From NCBI GenBank assembly GCA_030066195.1, contig JASJCB010000085.1:1-52242 (forward strand): a DNA stretch of 52,242 bases, in the 5' to 3' direction. Made by a program: the position numbers and the translations under genes. Below the pieces are notes generated by a model, which worked only from the letters and a program-made list of their open reading frames with translations, had not been told where the DNA came from and ran no database searches. Below are positions 50,711 through 52,242 of the stretch, piece by piece (position 1 is the stretch's first letter; each line of letters opens with the position of its first letter). The stretch is from Acidobacteriota bacterium (GTDB lineage: Bacteria > Acidobacteriota > Holophagae > Acanthopleuribacterales > Acanthopleuribacteraceae).

Positions 50711-52242
50711 ACAGCCAGGTGTTTAAAAATAATTATGTGATCCGGCGTATCCGGTTGGTGAATTTCCACAATATCCAGAACGAGACCATTCAGGTGGAAT
50801 CCGGCGGCCACCTTTTCCTGCTGGGTGATAACGGCTCCGGGAAAACCACGGTTTTGGATGCCGTTCATTATGTATTGACCGCCGGTGAGTTGGTGGAGTT
50901 GAACTCGGCCGCACGGGTGGTCGGCCAGCGGGCCGAGGGCCGCCGCATTCAGGGCATCATCATGCGTTTCAACACCGAAACCGGGCCCCTGAACAAGGAC
51001 GGCGGCATTACCTACGCAGCCCTGGAGTTGAAAAACGACAAGAACCAGGTGCTGACCGTGGGTATGGGCATGACGGTCGCCGCCATGGACGAACCCGTGC
51101 AGCGCTGGGGCATCGTGGTGCCGCGTCCCTTGGAGGAAGTGCCCTTCCTGACCGAGGAAATGCAGGGCCGGCGACCGCGCACACGCCTGGAAATGAAGGC
51201 CGCGCTGGATCCCGTCGGCGGTTTCTACAACGTGGGTCCCTTTCGCCGCGAGATCGTTTACCGGTTGTACAACAACGAGGATATTTTTACCGATGTCTGC
51301 CGCTTACTGCGTATCGGCAAGGCTTATCGCGAGATTGTGGCGCAGAGCAACGACTATCATGAACTCTTCATGCGCCTGATGCCCGAGCCCAAAACGGAGA
51401 TCTTCGAAAACGTGATCCTGTCGCTGCAAAGCCTGGAAGACAGCAAGACGGTCCTGGAAGACTTCGAACGCAAGCGCGCCTATATCAGCGAGTTGGCCGG
51501 GTTGACCGGTAAGATCAACCGCCTGCGCGAGGACGCCCATTGCCTGGACTGGCTGGCCTGTTATCGGCGTATCGAACGGTTGGGTACCCAAATCGCCGCC
51601 GAGGAAAACGCACGTGACCGGAAACGCGGCGAGTTGAACGCCCTGGACGATGAACAGCGAGCGGTAGAGGCAGAACGCGAGTTACAGGAAAGGCAACTAG
51701 CCGATCTGAAGACCCGTGACCACAGCGGGCTGGTCCGCCAGGAGAAGGAACTGGCGAAGGAACGGGAACGCAAAGCCGCCAACCGCAAGGAAGAGGAAGC
51801 GGCGCTGAAACGGCAACGCAAGGAGCACGCGAGCCACCTGAAACAAAAACAGCGGGCCCTCGACGACTTGAAGGATTTCCTGAAGCAAACCGGCCTGACC
51901 CTGGGCAAGCTCTCCACTGACCTGCCCTTCTCCATCGCCAACCTGGTGACGGCCGTCGACTATCTCTACCGCCGGGGTGCCGGCGAGATCCAAACCCCCA
52001 TGCTGCCGACGGCCGGCCCCGTCGGTCGGGCCAGGGAAGAAGTGATCGGTCTGGAGAAGGAACGGGCGCTGCTGGAGAAGGAAAGTAACGACCTGACCGC
52101 GGTGATCCGGGATGAGGAAAAACGTATCCAGCAATTGGACGCGGCCCACGCCATGAGCCCCGACCTGCCCAACTTTCGCGAGACGCGCACCTTGTTGAAC
52201 CTGCACATGATCGAGGCGCGTCCCCTGTTCGAGGGCCTGGAA
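50707..52242 (+). CDS. SMC-like ATPase JetC/MksB-like (3' truncated by window)
   Basis: 512 residues are visible; the gene runs off the right edge. The N-terminal head has VIRRIRLVNFHNIQ and Walker A LLGDNGSGKTTVLDAVHYVL (Gly40-Thr48), followed by a head domain to about 240. A long, Glu/Arg/Lys-rich coiled coil starts near 290 (RDRKRGELNALDDEQRAVEA and onward). The signature motif, Walker B and the second half of the coil would lie outside. It starts inside the stop of the JetB-like gene. A JetD-type TOPRIM nuclease downstream would make it a Wadjet anti-plasmid system. Confidence 0.75.
   Translation, partial: MNSQVFKNNYVIRRIRLVNFHNIQNETIQVESGGHLFLLGDNGSGKTTVLDAVHYVLTAGELVELNSAARVVGQRAEGRRIQGIIMRFNTETGPLNKDGGITYAALELKNDKNQVLTVGMGMTVAAMDEPVQRWGIVVPRPLEEVPFLTEEMQGRRPRTRLEMKAALDPVGGFYNVGPFRREIVYRLYNNEDIFTDVCRLLRIGKAYREIVAQSNDYHELFMRLMPEPKTEIFENVILSLQSLEDSKTVLEDFERKRAYISELAGLTGKINRLREDAHCLDWLACYRRIERLGTQIAAEENARDRKRGELNALDDEQRAVEAERELQERQLADLKTRDHSGLVRQEKELAKERERKAANRKEEEAALKRQRKEHASHLKQKQRALDDLKDFLKQTGLTLGKLSTDLPFSIANLVTAVDYLYRRGAGEIQTPMLPTAGPVGRAREEVIGLEKERALLEKESNDLTAVIRDEEKRIQQLDAAHAMSPDLPNFRETRTLLNLHMIEARPLFEGLE

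Overview
The window reads as a chromosomal segment of a free-living Gram-negative bacterium with a GC-rich, high-coding-density genome. Both strands carry genes and TTG or GTG starts with good ribosome binding sites are common. Outer-membrane-type features (a TonB-like protein, a LapB-like TPR/zinc-ribbon protein, several exported proteins), a futalosine-pathway gene (mqnC), many signalling and TPR proteins, an ECF sigma/FecR pair and a pinensin-like peptide would fit Acidobacteriota (Holophagae/Acanthopleuribacter side) or a deltaproteobacterial-type lineage. The phylum is an inference only; no rRNA or tRNA gene is visible.

Layout. 1-5.6 kb: 3' end of an unknown gene, a membrane Ser/Thr kinase with a translationally coupled exported TPR protein, a convergent ECF sigma/FecR unit, then about 0.9 kb without a convincing gene that holds a 42-bp repeat family in both orientations. 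5.6-10.8 kb: small membrane protein, PfkB kinase, then a ribosome/cell-cycle operon rplU-rpmA-obgE-rsfS-rlmH ending in a LapA/LapB-like TPR protein. 10.9-15 kb: a decayed transposase, a TonB-like protein with an unusual N-terminal repeat, a regulatory-looking intergenic region rich in palindromes, an unknown membrane protein, and an exported TPR gene coupled to a 42-residue peptide gene. 15.3-20.9 kb: a deoxyribosyltransferase-like protein, a membrane MutS-like ATPase, a saccharopine dehydrogenase-like oxidoreductase and a HAD 5'-nucleotidase.

21.2-29.6 kb: a REC-PAS-GGDEF-EAL protein, a 42-residue lanthipeptide-like precursor on the opposite strand with no modification enzymes nearby, mqnC plus a second radical SAM enzyme with an atypical cysteine spacing, a DUF1573 exported protein, and a HPt/REC/degenerate-GGDEF/REC hybrid. 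29.6-39 kb: surface-glycan or flagellin-modification type genes (CgeB-like glycosyltransferase, Maf/DUF115 protein, HAD-APH fusion) interleaved with an exported TSGG-repeat protein, two bPH2 membrane proteins and a PilZ-like protein. 39-43.8 kb: type II asparaginase, orphan AAA ATPase, His/Asp-rich exported protein, RNase HI. 43.9-48 kb: a beta-oxidation-type operon (two acyl-CoA dehydrogenases, MaoC dehydratase, thiolase). 48-52.2 kb: a Uma2-family protein, a small exported six-cysteine protein, and the start of an MksEF/Wadjet-like condensin operon that runs off the right end.

The most interesting items are the orphan pinensin-like precursor, the unusual radical SAM partner of mqnC, the JetB/JetC-like pair lacking a JetA gene upstream, two c-di-GMP proteins whose GGDEF domains have decayed in complementary ways, the TPR/short-peptide pair, and the repeat and palindrome families between genes.
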